A stretch of DNA of 64,000 nt, from assembly GCA_009763385.1 (NCBI GenBank), contig CM019828.1, forward strand, positions 24,685,000 through 24,748,999, written 5' to 3'. This document shows positions 1-11,220 of this stretch, in pieces (the stretch's first letter is position 1; each line of letters starts with the position of its first letter). Source of the stretch: Coix lacryma-jobi var. lacryma-jobi. Lineage: Eukaryota > Streptophyta > Magnoliopsida > Poales > Poaceae. Position numbers and translations under genes: made by a program. A model generated the notes under the pieces. The model made no database searches, was not told the DNA's origin, and saw only the letters and a list, made by a program, of their open reading frames with translations.

Positions 1-700
1 TCGGGAAAAAGGGGACAACGACTTGCTGTCTTCTCCCCTCTATATAAATACTAAGTGGCCAGCTGTTGGAAGGACTCTTGGCTCTCTAACCTCTTGAACA
101 TCCTCTTGAGCTAGACGTACTCCCTCCCACTCATCTCCTTGCTTGATAGCGCGAATCAAAGTGAGATCGAGTGGTTCCAAGTGCATTTGCTTGTGAGATT
201 GCATCTAGTGGCACATGGGGATCGTTGTTGCTGCGGGTATTCTCTTTACTCTTGGTGGTTGCCGCCACCTAGACGGCTTGGAGCAGCGGAGGAGTTTTGG
301 CATGAGTGGTGATTGTTCGTGGCCATCTCCCGGTGATTTGTGAGGGGTATTGTGCCTTCCCCGGCGAAGAGCTAAAAGGTAACTCTAGTGGACTGCGCGT
401 GTCATTGAGTTACCTCCATTTGTGGGTCGGTTCTTGCGACACTCATTTGTTGCTAGAAGTAGCTCTCTAATTAGAGGTAATTATTTCTTGCTAGCTCATT
501 GTTTTAGAGAGTAGTGACATATCTTTTGTGTGCCATAGTGATTATAAGTTACTAGAATTGTTGGATAGGTGGCTTGCAACACTTAGTAGAGCTAGAGCAA
601 AAAGCTTCGCTTTGTAATTGTCTAACTAGTTGCTCTAACTGTTTTTTTTAGAATTTTTATTAGGCTATTCACCCTCCCTCTAGCCATTTAGGACCTTTCA
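1..700 (+). mobile_element. 3' part of a SIRE/Maximus-like copia LTR
   Basis: AT-rich sequence with a TATA-like box (tatataaata) near 41 and an end that reads caccctccctctagccattt then ggacctttca. That tail is typical of long SIRE/Maximus (Opie/Ji-type) LTRs in grasses. No primer-binding site follows at 701; the sequence switches abruptly to GC-rich DNA, so the LTR is joined to something else. The left end is outside the window. Family assignment is from remembered LTR style only. Confidence 0.5.
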
Positions 701-1245
701 GCTAGGTCTTCTCTCTCCCTCCCTCCCACTCCCAGCCGGCGCCGCCACCTCCTCCCCAGCCGCCGGCACCGCTGCTGCCACCATGGCCGGCGGTGAGGAG
801 CTCCCTCCCCCTCCCTACTTCCATGCCTTCCCTCCCCTTCCCCATCCCCTTTCGTGGGCGCGCGTTGCGGCTCCTCGTCCCACCGCCGCCGCTCTGCACG
901 TCGGCGCTGAAGATGGCGCGGCCGCCGCTGCCGCAGTCGCCTCGGGCACGGGCACGGGCGCGGGCGGCCTGATCCCCAGCGCAGATGGCCTCTTTCCCCT
1001 GCCTGCCGGCCATCTTCCTGGCGCGCCAGGCGCAGGAGGCAGACCCGACGCCTCTGGCTCCGATCTTCCGCCTGTGGGGGGCCACTGTGGGGTGCCGCCA
1101 GCCACCTCTTCCTTCTCCCTCCGGCGTGGGCGGACGCCAGCCACCTCCGCCACCCCTTCCTCCACACTCTGGCCCGCTGCCAGGTGCGGGCGGACGCCAG
1201 CCGCCTCCGCCGCCGCCCCTGCCAGGCGCGGGGGCACACCACTCC
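701..1245 (+). other. GC-rich stretch with proline/alanine-rich ORF, origin unclear
   Basis: About 545 bp of very GC-rich sequence. A Kozak-like gccaccATGGCC at 783 opens a low-complexity Pro/Ala/Gly-rich frame. The motif gcgggcggacgccagccacc recurs at about 1125 and 1185. Just after 1245 the sequence becomes copia pol immediately downstream of where the protease active site should be. It may be a captured gene 5' end or the GC-rich leader of another retroelement. No domain is recognisable and I assign no function. Confidence 0.3.
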
Positions 1246-4200
1246 AGACTCCGGTATACTCTCCTCTGTTCACCCTCCTTCTCCTTCTCATCCTTCGTCC
1301 ATCATGGTCGCAAATGGTTCTTGTATTCCTGTCACTTCTGTGGGTGCTGCCGGCACCCATGGCTCCTTTCGTCTTCCTGATGTTCTAGTTGCTCCTTCTA
1401 TGGTTCATAACCTACTTTCCATTCGTCGTTTTACAACTGACAACTCTTGTTTTGTTGAATTTGACTCTTTTGGTCTTACTGTGAACGATTTGGCTTCCCT
1501 GCGTCCACTTCTCCGATGTGACAACACGGGACCCATTTACACTCTTCGGTTTCCTCCGTCCTCGCCTTCCACTTCGTCAGCTGTTTTCGCCGCCACTGCT
1601 TCTTCCACTACTTGGCACCGTCGTCTTGGACATCCTGGCCGAGACACTTTGATGCAGCTTAGCCGTAGTTCCAACATACCATGTACTCGGGCTCACGATG
1701 AGCATTTGTGTCACGCGTGCCAACTGGGTCGTCATGTTCGCCTTCCTTTCCCTACCTCTTCTTCGCATGTGACCCATATTTTTGATCTTGTACATTGCGA
1801 CCTGTGGACATCTCCTATCATCAGTATTTCTGGTTATAAATACTATCTTGTGTTGGTCGATGATTTCTCTAACTATTCCTGGACTTTTCGTCTTCGTGCC
1901 AAGTCTGACACTTTCTCCATGCTGCTTCACTTCTTTGCCTGGGTGTCCACTCAGTTTGGCCTCACCATCAAGGCCATTCAGTGTGACAATGGGTGTGAGT
2001 TCGACAACACCACTTCTCGTGCTTTCTTCCTTTCCCACGACATGCAGTTGCGCATGTCGTGCCCCTACACCTCTTCCCAGTACGGCAAGGCCGAGCGCAT
2101 AATTCGTACCACAAACGACGCCATATGCACCCTCCTCTTGCAGGCATCGCTTCCGGCTCGCTTCTGGGCTGAGAGTCTTCACACCTCCACCTACCTACTC
2201 AACCGATTACCTTCTGCTGCCTGTCCAGCTCCCACTCCTCACCACGCCCTCTTCGGTACCCCTCCTCGTTACGACCACCTTCGTGTCTTCGGGTGTGTTA
2301 CCCTAACACCACTGCCACTGCCCCTCACAAGTTGGCTCCCCGGTCGACTCGGTGTGTTTTCCTTGGGTACTCCCCGGATCACAAGGGGTACCGTTGTTTT
2401 GACCTCTCCTCTCGTCGAGTCCTCATTTCCCGTCACGTTGTGTTCGACGAGTCCGACTTCCCTTTCTCCACGACCACCTCTCCTCCCACCTCTACCCCAC
2501 CTCCCACCCCTGACCTTGACCTCTCCTCTCTGTTTCCCACTGACGCGGTGGCCCAACCACCTTTACCGTTTTACCCTGCAGGTCCTCCTCTACCACGCCC
2601 TCCGCCGGGCTCGTGACCCGGCTCGCCGTGCCCCGGCTCGCTGTCCTCCGGGGCTGCGCCGGCCCCTACGCCCCGCGCCGGTCCGGCGGCCACGTCCCCC
2701 GGTGCTCACGCGGGTCCGGCGTCTTCGGCACCTCCCGCGCGCTTCGCGCAGCCGGTGCGTGTCTACCAGCGTTGTGCGCGGGCGGCCTCGCCGCCCCCGG
2801 TGCGGGACCCGTCGCCGTCGCCACCACCTCGGTCACCTCCCGTGGCCTCTTCTCCGTCGTCGACGCCCACGCCACCGCCTCCACCACCGTCGGCTGCTCG
2901 AGTCGAGCCGCCCGTGTACCACCCGCCTCTTCTTCACCGTCACCCACGTCATGTTCACCCCAAGGTGACGCGGCAGGCGGCGGGGGTACTACGGCCTCGA
3001 GCTCTCGTCGTGACGCCCGACGAGCCGCGTGTCTCTCCGGTACCCTCTTCCGTGCGCGACGCCCTGGCCGACCCTCACTGGCGTTGGTGCGATGGAAGAG
3101 GAGTACGCGGCTCTTCTCGCCAACCAGACCTGGGATCTGGTGCCACGGCCACCTGGCTCCAATGTCGTCACCAGCAAGTGGATATGGACACAGAAGCGCC
3201 GGGCCGAAGGCACTCTTGAGCGGTACAAGGCTCGCTGGGTTCTCCGGGGTTTCACTCAGCGGCCTGGAGTTGACTATGATGAGACATTCAGTCCTGTGGT
3301 GAAGCCAGCTACAGTCCGCACAGTTCTCTCCCTGGCTCTCTCGCTCCTGGCCTCTACATCAGCTGGATGTCAAAAATGCTTTTCTCCACGGGACACTTGC
3401 TGAGACAGTCTACTGCAGTCAGCCTGCCAGTTTTGTTGACTCTTGACGCCCTGATCTGGTCTGCCGCCTCAACAAGTCACTCTACGGCCTCAAGCAGGCT
3501 CCTTGGGCATGGTACTCTTGGTTTGCTGCCTTTCTGCTTACCTTGGGATTTGTGGAGGCCAAGTCAGATACTTCTCTGTTCATATATCACCATGGCGGGG
3601 AGACCGCTTATCTGCTGCTCTATGTTGATGATATTGTGCTCACGGCTTCCAGCCCGACTCTGCTACGGCGGTTCATCACCTCTCTTCAGCAGGAGTTTGC
3701 GATGAAGGGTCTCAGTGTGCTCCATCACTTCCTCGAGGTCACCGTTGAGACTCGTCCAGGGGTCTCTTTCTTCACCAGCGGCAGTACACTCTTGATATCC
3801 TAAAGCAAGCTGGGATGACTGACTGCAAGCCCTGCTCCACCCCAGTTGACACTCAGGCCAAGCTGTCAGAGACCGAGGGCACCACAGTTACTGACCCCAC
3901 TGCGTACAGGTGTCTTGCAGGGGCGCTTCAGTACCTCACCTTCACCCGCCCGAACATCACATATGTCGTCCAGCAGATTTGCCTCCATATGCATGATCCG
4001 CGCGAGCCTCACCTCACGGCTTTCAAGCGCCTCCTTCGCTTCCTCCGCGGCACTGTCGACTACGGCCTGCTCCTCCACCGGTCTGCCTCCACCGAGCTCG
4101 TGGTCTACACCGACGCTGACTGGGCCAGGTGTCCAGACACTCGCCGGTCCACCTCCGGCTATGCTGTCTTCCTCGGCGGCAACCAGGTGTCTTGGTCCTC

Positions 4201-4564
4201 CAAGCGCCAGCCGGTGGTCTCCCGCTCTAGTGCCGAGGTGGAGTACCGCGTTGTTGCTAACGGCGTGGCTGAGGCCTCCTGGCTCCGGCAGCTCCTTGGC
4301 GAGCTCCACAGTCCTCTGACCTGGAGCACGCTGGTCTACTGCGACAACGTGAGTGCAGTGTACCTCTCCACCAACCCCGTTCAGCACCAGCGGACCAAGC
4401 ATGTGAAGATTGACCTACACTTTGTCCGCGATCGGGTGGCCATCGGCGATGTTCGGGTTCTCCACGTCCCGACCACTCCCCAGTTTGCTGACATCTTCAC
4501 CAAGGGCCTCTCGTCCTTGACGTTCTCCGAGTTTCGCTCCAGCCTCAACATCACTAGTGGCTAG
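1246..4564 (+). pseudogene. Copia A pol pseudogene (integrase, RT, RNase H)
   Basis: Pol polyprotein of a Ty1/copia element, broken into several frames. The integrase part (about 1600-2290) shows the pre-integrase HRRLGHPG, the zinc motif CHACQLGRH, and the catalytic context CDNGCEF. The next piece (2293-2616) carries VFLGYSPDHKGYRCFDLSS in another frame. RT appears at 3090-3360 (WDLVPRPPGSNVVTSKW, DETFSPVVKPATVR) and 3543-3800 (LLYVDDIVLTAS). RNase H lies at 3815-4564 (YTDADWARCPDTRRSTSG, SSAEVEYR) and ends at a natural stop. At least three frameshifts and loss of gag make it non-functional. Confidence 0.85.
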
Positions 4565-4667
4565 TTGAGTCTGTAGGGGGCTCATGTGTTGTGCTTCTTT
4601 TCGTGCTCAGTCTTGAAACTCCGCTGCGTCGGTAGTTCAGACTGCGGGGGGGGGGGGGGTGTGGTGG

Positions 4668-4758
4668 TGTTGGAGTATATGAGTTTGGGCCCATGTAATA
4701 GTGATTATATTGCTACCCTTCTAGGGTTAGCCCAATAATCCAATCACACAATTCAGCA
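4668..4758 (+). repeat. Truncated 3' LTR of copia A
   Basis: Starts TGTTGGAGTATATGAG directly after a run of G and the spacer tgtggtgg, the expected place after a polypurine tract. It breaks off around attcagca, before any promoter or polyadenylation region, where gypsy D leader sequence begins. Confidence 0.6.
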
Positions 4759-5440
4759 GTCACCTTTCTGCTGATCCCGGCAAGGGCGGCGACCCTGAGA
4801 ACTGGAGTCATAGCGCCTGCTTGCCGGCGGTGACGGCGGCTAGACGAAGAACCTGCCGGTAGCAGCAAGTTCTTTGGCTCGTCCGGTCGAACCGCTGAGG
4901 GCGTGGGAGGCGTCTCGAATTGTTCGGCCAGTTTGGCCCTTCGAGAGCCTCTTCAGCCCATAGCGACGACCCTTGGGGGGAGGCAGCTGGTTCCATTCCA
5001 CTAGACATCCTCTTTTGCTGCGCTGGTTCCCGGCGGACGAGAGAGTCGTCGGCTGGCCCAGTGAGCTCAGAGGCGGGTCCCAACGAGAATGGCGCCAACC
5101 CTCCCCCTGCGTGCCTCGTTTCTTCTCCTAGTCGTGGCTCCTCCCCTCCGCCTGACGTAACATCAGCGAACGGAGGGGTCGACCAGTACCGGGAGGCGAA
5201 AAGGGGCATGACGTAACATCAGCGAACGAAAGCGTTCACTAATGCAGACCCTTCCTGGGCCTTTTGCAGGGCCAACAGCGTCGAGAACTGCCAAGCCTCG
5301 ACTGCTCTTCGGGGGAGGCGTGGAGCCCCCGGGTCATCTTTTCACGGAGAGGGGATTCCCTTGGGGCAGCGTTTCTGCCACCCGGGGCCGAGCAGGAGTG
5401 CGGTCGCCACACAGAAGAGGCCCCTACCTGGCGCGCCAAC
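4759..5440 (-). mobile_element. Leader of gypsy element D with primer-binding site
   Basis: On the minus strand the sequence after the LTR end (CCGACA) is gttggcgcgccaggtagggg, the primer-binding/leader start found in many grass Ty3/gypsy elements. The remaining 660 bp is untranslated-leader-like and truncated at the left by copia A. A 20-base direct repeat, tgacgtaacatcagcgaacg, occurs twice (near 5154 and 5209). No gag is left. Confidence 0.65.
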
Positions 5441-5492
5441 TGTCGGTGTTTCGGAAACAGGGGGGTCCTAAACCGGCGAGTGAATTTGTATC
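5441..5492 (-). repeat. Gypsy D 5' LTR, part 1 (split by copia B)
   Basis: Begins tgtcggtgtttcgg on the plus strand, i.e. the LTR 3' end of a minus-strand element next to its primer-binding site. The LTR is interrupted at 5492 by element B and resumes at 16143; the five bases GTATC are duplicated around the insertion. Confidence 0.75.
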
Positions 5493-5710
5493 TGTTAGCA
5501 AGAGGTTTATAGGCTATTTGGGCTGGTCGCATGGGCTGTAGCATGGGCCTAGGCGCCCAAGGGTTTAATGGTAGATGATTGAGTCTTAGGCAAGGATCTC
5601 CGTTGATTGGGTATCTATTCTATAAACCCTAGGACATCCTTGCCTATATATTGTACTCTTTGTACCTCTCATTAATCAATCCATTATTTTCCCGTACACA
5701 ACTTCCTTCA
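5493..5710 (+). repeat. 5' LTR of copia B
   Basis: TGTTAGCAAG ... ACTTCCTTCA, 218 bp. The block ccttgcctatatattgtactctttg near the 3' end looks like the TATA/initiator region. It is followed directly by the primer-binding site. Confidence 0.95.
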
Positions 5711-5722
5711 TGGTATCACGAG
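5711..5722 (+). promoter_or_regulatory. Primer-binding site of copia B
   Basis: tggtatcacgag directly abuts the LTR. It resembles the initiator-methionine tRNA 3' complement (TGGTATCAGAGC) used by most plant copia elements. Confidence 0.85.
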
Positions 5723-5900
5723 TCCGGGTCTCTGCCCCGATTCTTCTTCCGCTGCCCTAGCCGCGCGCCTCTCCAGGCCGCGCCCGCGCGCCGAATCTGG
5801 CCGCGCTCTCCCCTTCCCCCGCGCGCCTCTCCAGGCCGCGCCCGCGCACCGCTCCAGGCCGCGCTTTCCCCTTCCCTCGCGCCTCCTCCCTTGCGGCGCG

Positions 5901-7111
5901 ATGCCTGGGACCCCTCCTTCCCCGACCGCCACCGGGACGGTCGAGCACCCCTCCACCTCCGACGCGGAGGCCAAGGCCGCCGCCGACGCTGCGCTCCAGC
6001 GGGCCGCCGCCCGCAAGGCCGCGCGCGAGGCCGCCCGCACCCGCGCCGCCTCCGCCGAGAAGGAGGCCCAGGCCGCGGCTGCAGAGCGCGACGCCGCCGC
6101 TGCGCGCGCTCGCGACGCCCTCGCCCGCGCTGAAAAGGAACGCGCTGCTGCTGAGGCGCCCTCTGACGACGACCCCCCCTCCGGCGATGAGGACGATCGC
6201 GCCTCCCACCATACCGATCTTCACCAAGCCCTGCCATCGCCAATCTTCATGCCCAAGCAGTCGCCGTCCAGAACATCCGGAGCCTCGTCACCGTCGTGCT
6301 CGATCTCAACTCCGGCAACTACAATCGCTGGCGCGATCAGATGCTTCTCACAGTTGGGAAGTACTCTCTCCAGTACCACATCCTCGAGGACTCTCCGGCG
6401 CCTGGCTTTCCTGACTGGGCGCGCATGGATTGCGTCGTCAAGTCATGGATCCAAGGGACCATCACCGACGACCTGGCTGAGACGATCTCTGGCCAGAACT
6501 CCACTGCTCGCGCTGCCTGGCTTGCTGTTGAGTCGCAGTTCTTCAGCAACCGCGAGACGCGTGCCCTCTACCTCGACGCCAAGTTCCGCAACTTCGTGCA
6601 AGGTGACTTGTCCATCACGGCTTACTGCAGGGAGCTCAAGCGCATGGCCGATATGCTTGGGGACTTGGGTGAGGTTGTCACTGATCGCACCCTTGTCCTC
6701 AACCTTATCCGAGATCTCAACGAGAAGTTCAAGACGATCGGCATGCACCTCCGGCGCGGCCGCCCCTTCCCCTCGTTCCTCGACGCCAAGGCCGATCTCC
6801 TGCTGGAAGAGCTCACCATCGACAACCAGGCGCCCTCCCAGCAGACGGCTCTGGTCGCCTCCTCGGCTGCTGCAGCACCCACCGCTCTGCGTCCTCCGGC
6901 TGTCCAGCAGCCCCACACGGGCGGTTCGGGCTCCGGGGGCGTGCCTGCTCCCTCCAAGAGCCGCCGCAGCAAGCGTGGCGGCCGGCGCGACAACTCGGCA
7001 CAACAGTCTGGCGGCCAGTCCGTGCCTGCCGGTGGTTCGGCGAGCGGGACGTCCAAGCAACCCGGTGGTGCGTGGCCCTCCTTCCACAATCTGTGGGCCG
7101 GGGCCATCTAG
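5901..7111 (+). pseudogene. Copia B gag (UBN2-type), frameshifted
   Basis: The frame opens at ATG 5901 with an Ala/Arg/Glu-rich helical N-terminus and continues, after a frameshift around 6230-6290, as a classical copia gag: NSGNYNRWRDQMLLTVGKY, then SRF-like positions FFSNRETRALYLDAKF and the basic SKSRRSKRGGRR tail. No CCHC zinc knuckle is visible, as is common in this copia branch. The frame ends at TAG 7109-7111, followed immediately in the same frame by more gag/pro sequence, so the stop replaces an internal codon (probably CAG). Not translatable as one protein. Confidence 0.8.
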
Positions 7112-7806
7112 ATGTGGCCTGGTCCGCGGCCTCCGCCGCCGCGCACGCCCCAGCAGCAGGCCCTGCTGCCGCCGCAGCCACATCTTCAGCCTGCCGCGGG
7201 TGGTTCAGCAATGGACGCAGCTGGCCAGTGGTCCGTTCCAACCGGCCAGTGGCCACCGTCGGTGCCCCCTGGGTTCTACAACCCCATGGCCGGTCTTCCC
7301 TCCTGGGATCCATCCTCCCTCGCGTCGACATTCAGCACCACGACCCTGAATCAACCTCAGAACAACGAATGGTACTTCGACTCAGGTGCTTCTTCCCACA
7401 TGACCTCACATTCTGACAATCTTTCACATATTGCTCCTTCGCGGTATCCTGCTCCTTCATCTATTGTTGTCGGTAACGGTTCCTTCATTCCTGTTACAGC
7501 TACTGGCTCCACAGTTATACCTCCTGCTTTGCAACTTAATAATGTTTTGGTTTCGCCACAGCTTATTAAGAACCTTGTTTCTGTTCGCCAGTTTACTATT
7601 GACAACAATTGCTCTGTTGAGTTTGACCCGTCTAGTTGTTTTGTGAAGGATCTTCCGTCTCGGAACGTGATCGTCAGGTGCAATAGCTCCGTGCCATTGT
7701 ACCCCCTTCGTCTTCCACCAGCTCACTCCCTGGTCGCCGCTTCTGGGTCTACACTTTGGCATCGCCGCCTCGGTCATCCTGGACACGAGGCTCTCTCCAA
7801 GCTAGC
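7112..7806 (+). pseudogene. Copia B protease and pre-integrase part, cut by element C
   Basis: Continues the gag frame after the TAG. It has a Pro/Gln-rich linker, then the aspartic protease signature WYFDSGASSHMTSH near 7370-7405 and the pre-integrase LWHRRLGHPGHEALSKL at about 7755-7800. It is interrupted at 7806 by insertion of copia C; the reading frame resumes at 12907. Confidence 0.9.
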
Positions 7807-7937
7807 TGTAGAGAAACACCGCACACCCAAATCAGGGGGGGTGACCTTCATTATATAGCCTAATAGGCTAGGGTTACAATGTACATGGGCCAATGGGCCA
7901 TACGCCCAATATGGGCTGTTACAATTCTATTCTAACA
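7807..7937 (-). repeat. 3' LTR of copia C
   Basis: 131 bp. On the minus strand it starts TGTTAGAATAG and ends TCTCTACA. It is preceded on that strand by the short polypurine sequence aaactgagga. It contains a TATA-like ctatataatg block. Confidence 0.95.
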
Positions 7938-7945
7938 TCCTCAGT

Positions 7946-10483
7946 TTAAGGGGGAGTATCACGAATACAAAGACTGGACCTAAAGTCAGTAAACAACTGT
8001 ACAGGTAACCCTTTGGTCATAATGTCCGCAAACTGATGCGAAGAGGGAACATGGAGCACCCGAACCTGTCCCAAAGCCACCTTCTCACGGACAAAGTGAA
8101 TGTCTATCTCAATATGCTTTGTACGACGATGATGGACAGGATTGGCGGTCATGTAGACAGCACTAACATTGTCGCAGTAGACAATCGTCGCCGAAGAGAT
8201 GGGTGCATGAAGCTCCTGAAGCAGCTGACGTAGCCAACAAGTCTCAGCCACAGCGTGCGCAACAGCACGATACTCAGCCTCCGCACTCGAACGAGAGACC
8301 GTAGTCTGTCGTTTGGAGGACCAAGAGACTAAGTTGTCGACGAGGAAGACACAGTAGCCTGACGTGGAGCGCCGAGAATCAGGACAGCCTGCCCAATCAG
8401 CATCGGAGTAGGCAGTCAAGCTGGAGATGCTGCCGGTGCCGAGATGAAGTCCGCTGGACAAGGTACCCTTGACATACCGCAGGACACGCTTGAGCATCGG
8501 GAGATGAGGCTCACGCGGGTCGTGCATGAAGAGACAAACCTGCTGAACTGCATAGGCAAGATCCGGACGAGTCAGCGTGAGGTACTGTAGACCACCTGCG
8601 AGGCTGCGGTACTGAGTGACATCTGCCACCGGGGCGCCGTCCGTAGCAGAAAGCTTGGCATGAGTGTCAACAGGAGTCACCGTAGAGTGACACTCAGCCA
8701 TGCCTGCACGCTGAAGCAAGTCCACAGCGTACTGGCGCTGAGACAGGAAGAGGCCATCAGAAGAACGCGTGACAGAGATCCCGAGGAAGTGATGAAGATC
8801 CCCGAGATCTGTCATGGCGAACTCGGAGTGAAGGAGCTCGGTGAGGCGACGAAGAAGCTGAGGCGACGAGGCAGTCAGGACGATGTCGTCGACGTAGAGC
8901 AGCAAGTAGGCAACATCGCTCCCTGCTTTGTAAACAAAGAGGGACGTGTCGGAAGTCAAAGCAGTGAAGCCGATCCATCTGATGAAACCGGAGAAGCGCT
9001 GGTGCCACGCCCTGGGGGCCTGCTTGAGTCCATACAAGGACTTTTGCAGGAGACAGACATGGTCAGGAGCCGCCGGGTCGACGAAGCCAGGCGGCTGCTG
9101 GCAGTAGACCGTCTCGTTTAGATGGCCGTGAAGAAAGGCGTTCTTCACGTCCAGCTGATGTATCGGCCAGGAGCGAGAGACGGCGATGCTGAGGACAACT
9201 CGGATGGTGGCTGGTTTAACAACCGGGCTGAAAGTCTCGTCGTAGTCGATGCCGTACCGCTGGGAAAAACCGCGGACGACCCATCTAGCTTTATGACGAG
9301 CCAGAGAGCCGTCAGCATGGTACTTGTGCTTGAAGACCCACTTGCCGGTGATGACGTTGGCATGAGGAGGTCGAGGTACAAGACGCCAGGTGCCATTGTC
9401 CATGAGCGCCTTGTATTCTGCAGCCATCGCCGCGCGCCAATTTGGATCGGCAAGTGTGGCGCGGGAATTGCCTGGCAACGGAGAAGCCCGACTGGAGATC
9501 GCCGCGGTGAAGCCGTACTGCTGCATGGGCGGCGGAAGTGAGCCCGTACGGGAGCGAGTCGCCCGCGCAGGGGGCTCGGTAGCTGTGGGCGCCGTCGCTT
9601 GCGGTGCTGGGACTGGAGGCACTGGCGGCGCCTCTACCGGTGGCTCTGGGGCCAGAGGTACCGCTGGCTGTGGCAGCGGAGCCACTGCTGGGCGCGGTCG
9701 ACGAGTGGAGTGGAGGCCGAAACGCTGCCGCTCAGCTGCGACGGGTGTAGCAGCGGGATCAGGCGCGACCTGCTGTGGCGCTCGGGGCAGCTGGTAGGCG
9801 GCACCATGCCACAGGATGGCAGGATCCAGCCCGACGGGGTCGCCGGCATCGTCTGAGGTAGACAAGGCGGGCGCAACCGAGGCCCACGAGTGCCGAACGT
9901 CGGATGGAGACGGGGCAGGCGCGGGTAGTATATCCTGTAACAGAAAATCAAAGGAATCCGGTCGAGGCTTGGAAGCCGCAAACAGAAAGTGAGTCTCATC
10001 AAAAATAACGTGTCGAGAGATGATGATCTTGCGAGTGGAGAGATCAAGACACCGGTAGCCCTTCTGGGAAGGAGGGTAACCGAGGAAGACACACGCTGCT
10101 GAGCGAGGAGACAATTTGTGGGGAGTCGTGGCACTGAGGTTCGGATAGCACAAGCAACCAAAAACTCAAAGGATGGAGTAGTCTGGCATCTTGCGGTGAA
10201 GAAGATGATAGGGAATACCAGTATGGATGGACGATGAGGGTCGCCGGTTGATCAGAAACACAGCGGTGGAAAGGGCTTCAACCCAATAGGAAGAAGGCAT
10301 GGCGGCATGAATCAGAAGCGTGCGAACAACATTGTTCAGTGTGCGAAGCATCCGCTCAGCTTTGCCGTTCTGGGCGGATGTGTAGGGGCACGAGGTGCGA
10401 AGTAGAATGACGCGGCCAGCCAAGAAGGCAGCAGTGGCATTGTTGAGGAACTCGGTCCCATTATCTGCCTGAAAACAGCGCAC
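7946..10483 (-). pseudogene. Copia C pol, second part (integrase end, RT, RNase H)
   Basis: About 840 codons in one frame with a single in-frame TGA at 10166-10168, where related copies have CGA (Arg of LRVFGC). The integrase end is seen as DNGTEF and NGKAERMLR. The linker follows, then RT (WRLVPRPPHANVITGKW, HQLDVKNAFLHG, YGLKQAPRAWHQRF, LLYVDDIVLTAS) and RNase H (AYSDADWAGCPDSRRSTSG, SSAEAEYRAVAHAVAE, RTKHIEIDIHFVREK), ending SLCIRDTPP. Apart from the TGA this half is fully open and has all visible catalytic motifs. Confidence 0.92.
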
Positions 10484-11217
10484 AAGAAACTGAACTGTGT
10501 GTGAGCGTAAGCAACAAACTGAACAATATGGTCATAAACTTCAGATTTATGGCGAAGAGGATACGTCCAACAATAATGAGTATAGTCATCAACTAACACA
10601 AGATAAAATTTATAACCAGAAATACTCGAAACTGGAGAGGTCCAGACATCACAGTGAACGAGTTCGAAAGGTGCTGATGTACTAGAAATCGAACTAGCAA
10701 AGGGCAGCCTAGCGTGTTTGCCGAGCTGACAGGCATGACAAAGGCGGCGAGCTGCTTTATTACATTGTATGGCTGAAAGCTTATTTAGAGTGGTGACGAC
10801 TGCTGGTGCTGGATGACCGAGGCGGGAGTGCCACAGCTCCGGGGAGACGACGGCGATATGACAGCGAGGAGGCATGTGATGTGGAATGGTGTAGAGGTCC
10901 CCGTAGCTATTGCACCGAAGGAGGACCGTCTTGGTCTGGAGATCCTTAACAGAAAAACCAGAGGCGTCAAACTCAATTGAACAGTTATTGTCGCGGGTAA
11001 ACTGTCGAACAGATAACAAGTTGCGAGTGAGTTGCGGAGCGACAAGAACATTATCAAGATGAAAACAACGATCAGCTATTTGTAAAGAAGATGTGTCACG
11101 ACAGAAAATAGGAATAGATTGTCCGTTGCCAACCGTAATGGAGGACGGTAGGGACGGGAGACGGGAAAGAAGAATACCGTCGTTGGAGGACATGTGGGAA
11201 GTCGCTCCGCTGTCCAT
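10478..11217 (-). pseudogene. Copia C protease and integrase, first part
   Basis: Opens right after the gag TAG with VMDSGATSHMSSNDGI (aspartic protease DSG). It continues through the pre-integrase ELWHSRLGHPAP and CHACQLGKHARLPF, then the integrase core HCDVWTSPVSSISGYKFYLVLVDD. A frameshift at about 10478-10495 moves the frame just before the second catalytic Asp (DNGTEF), which is read in the downstream frame. Confidence 0.88.
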
Positions 11218-11220
11218 GAC

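Larger units (their letters stand above)
1246..4758 (+). mobile_element. Copia element A, 5'-truncated remnant (Ale/Retrofit-like)
   Basis: Contains the end of the protease region, integrase, reverse transcriptase and RNase H, then a G-rich polypurine tract (4646-4660) and the beginning of a 3' LTR (TGTTGGAGTATATGAG at 4668). No gag, protease active site, primer-binding site or 5' LTR is present. The LTR stops around 4758, where the leader of gypsy D begins. The RT/RNase H signatures LLYVDDIVLTASS and TKHVKIDLHFVRD are shared with elements B, C and J. Confidence 0.8.

Noticed and set aside
4646..4660. Run of 14-15 G as a special structure
   Set aside because: It is the expanded polypurine tract of copia A; similar runs occur before the LTR of J (37014-37028) and, as C, in the LTR of gypsy I.
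5154..5228. Repeated tgacgtaacatcagcgaacg as a regulatory operator pair
   Set aside because: A plain 20-base direct repeat in a retroelement leader. TGACGT is a common plant bZIP core, but nothing else supports regulation.
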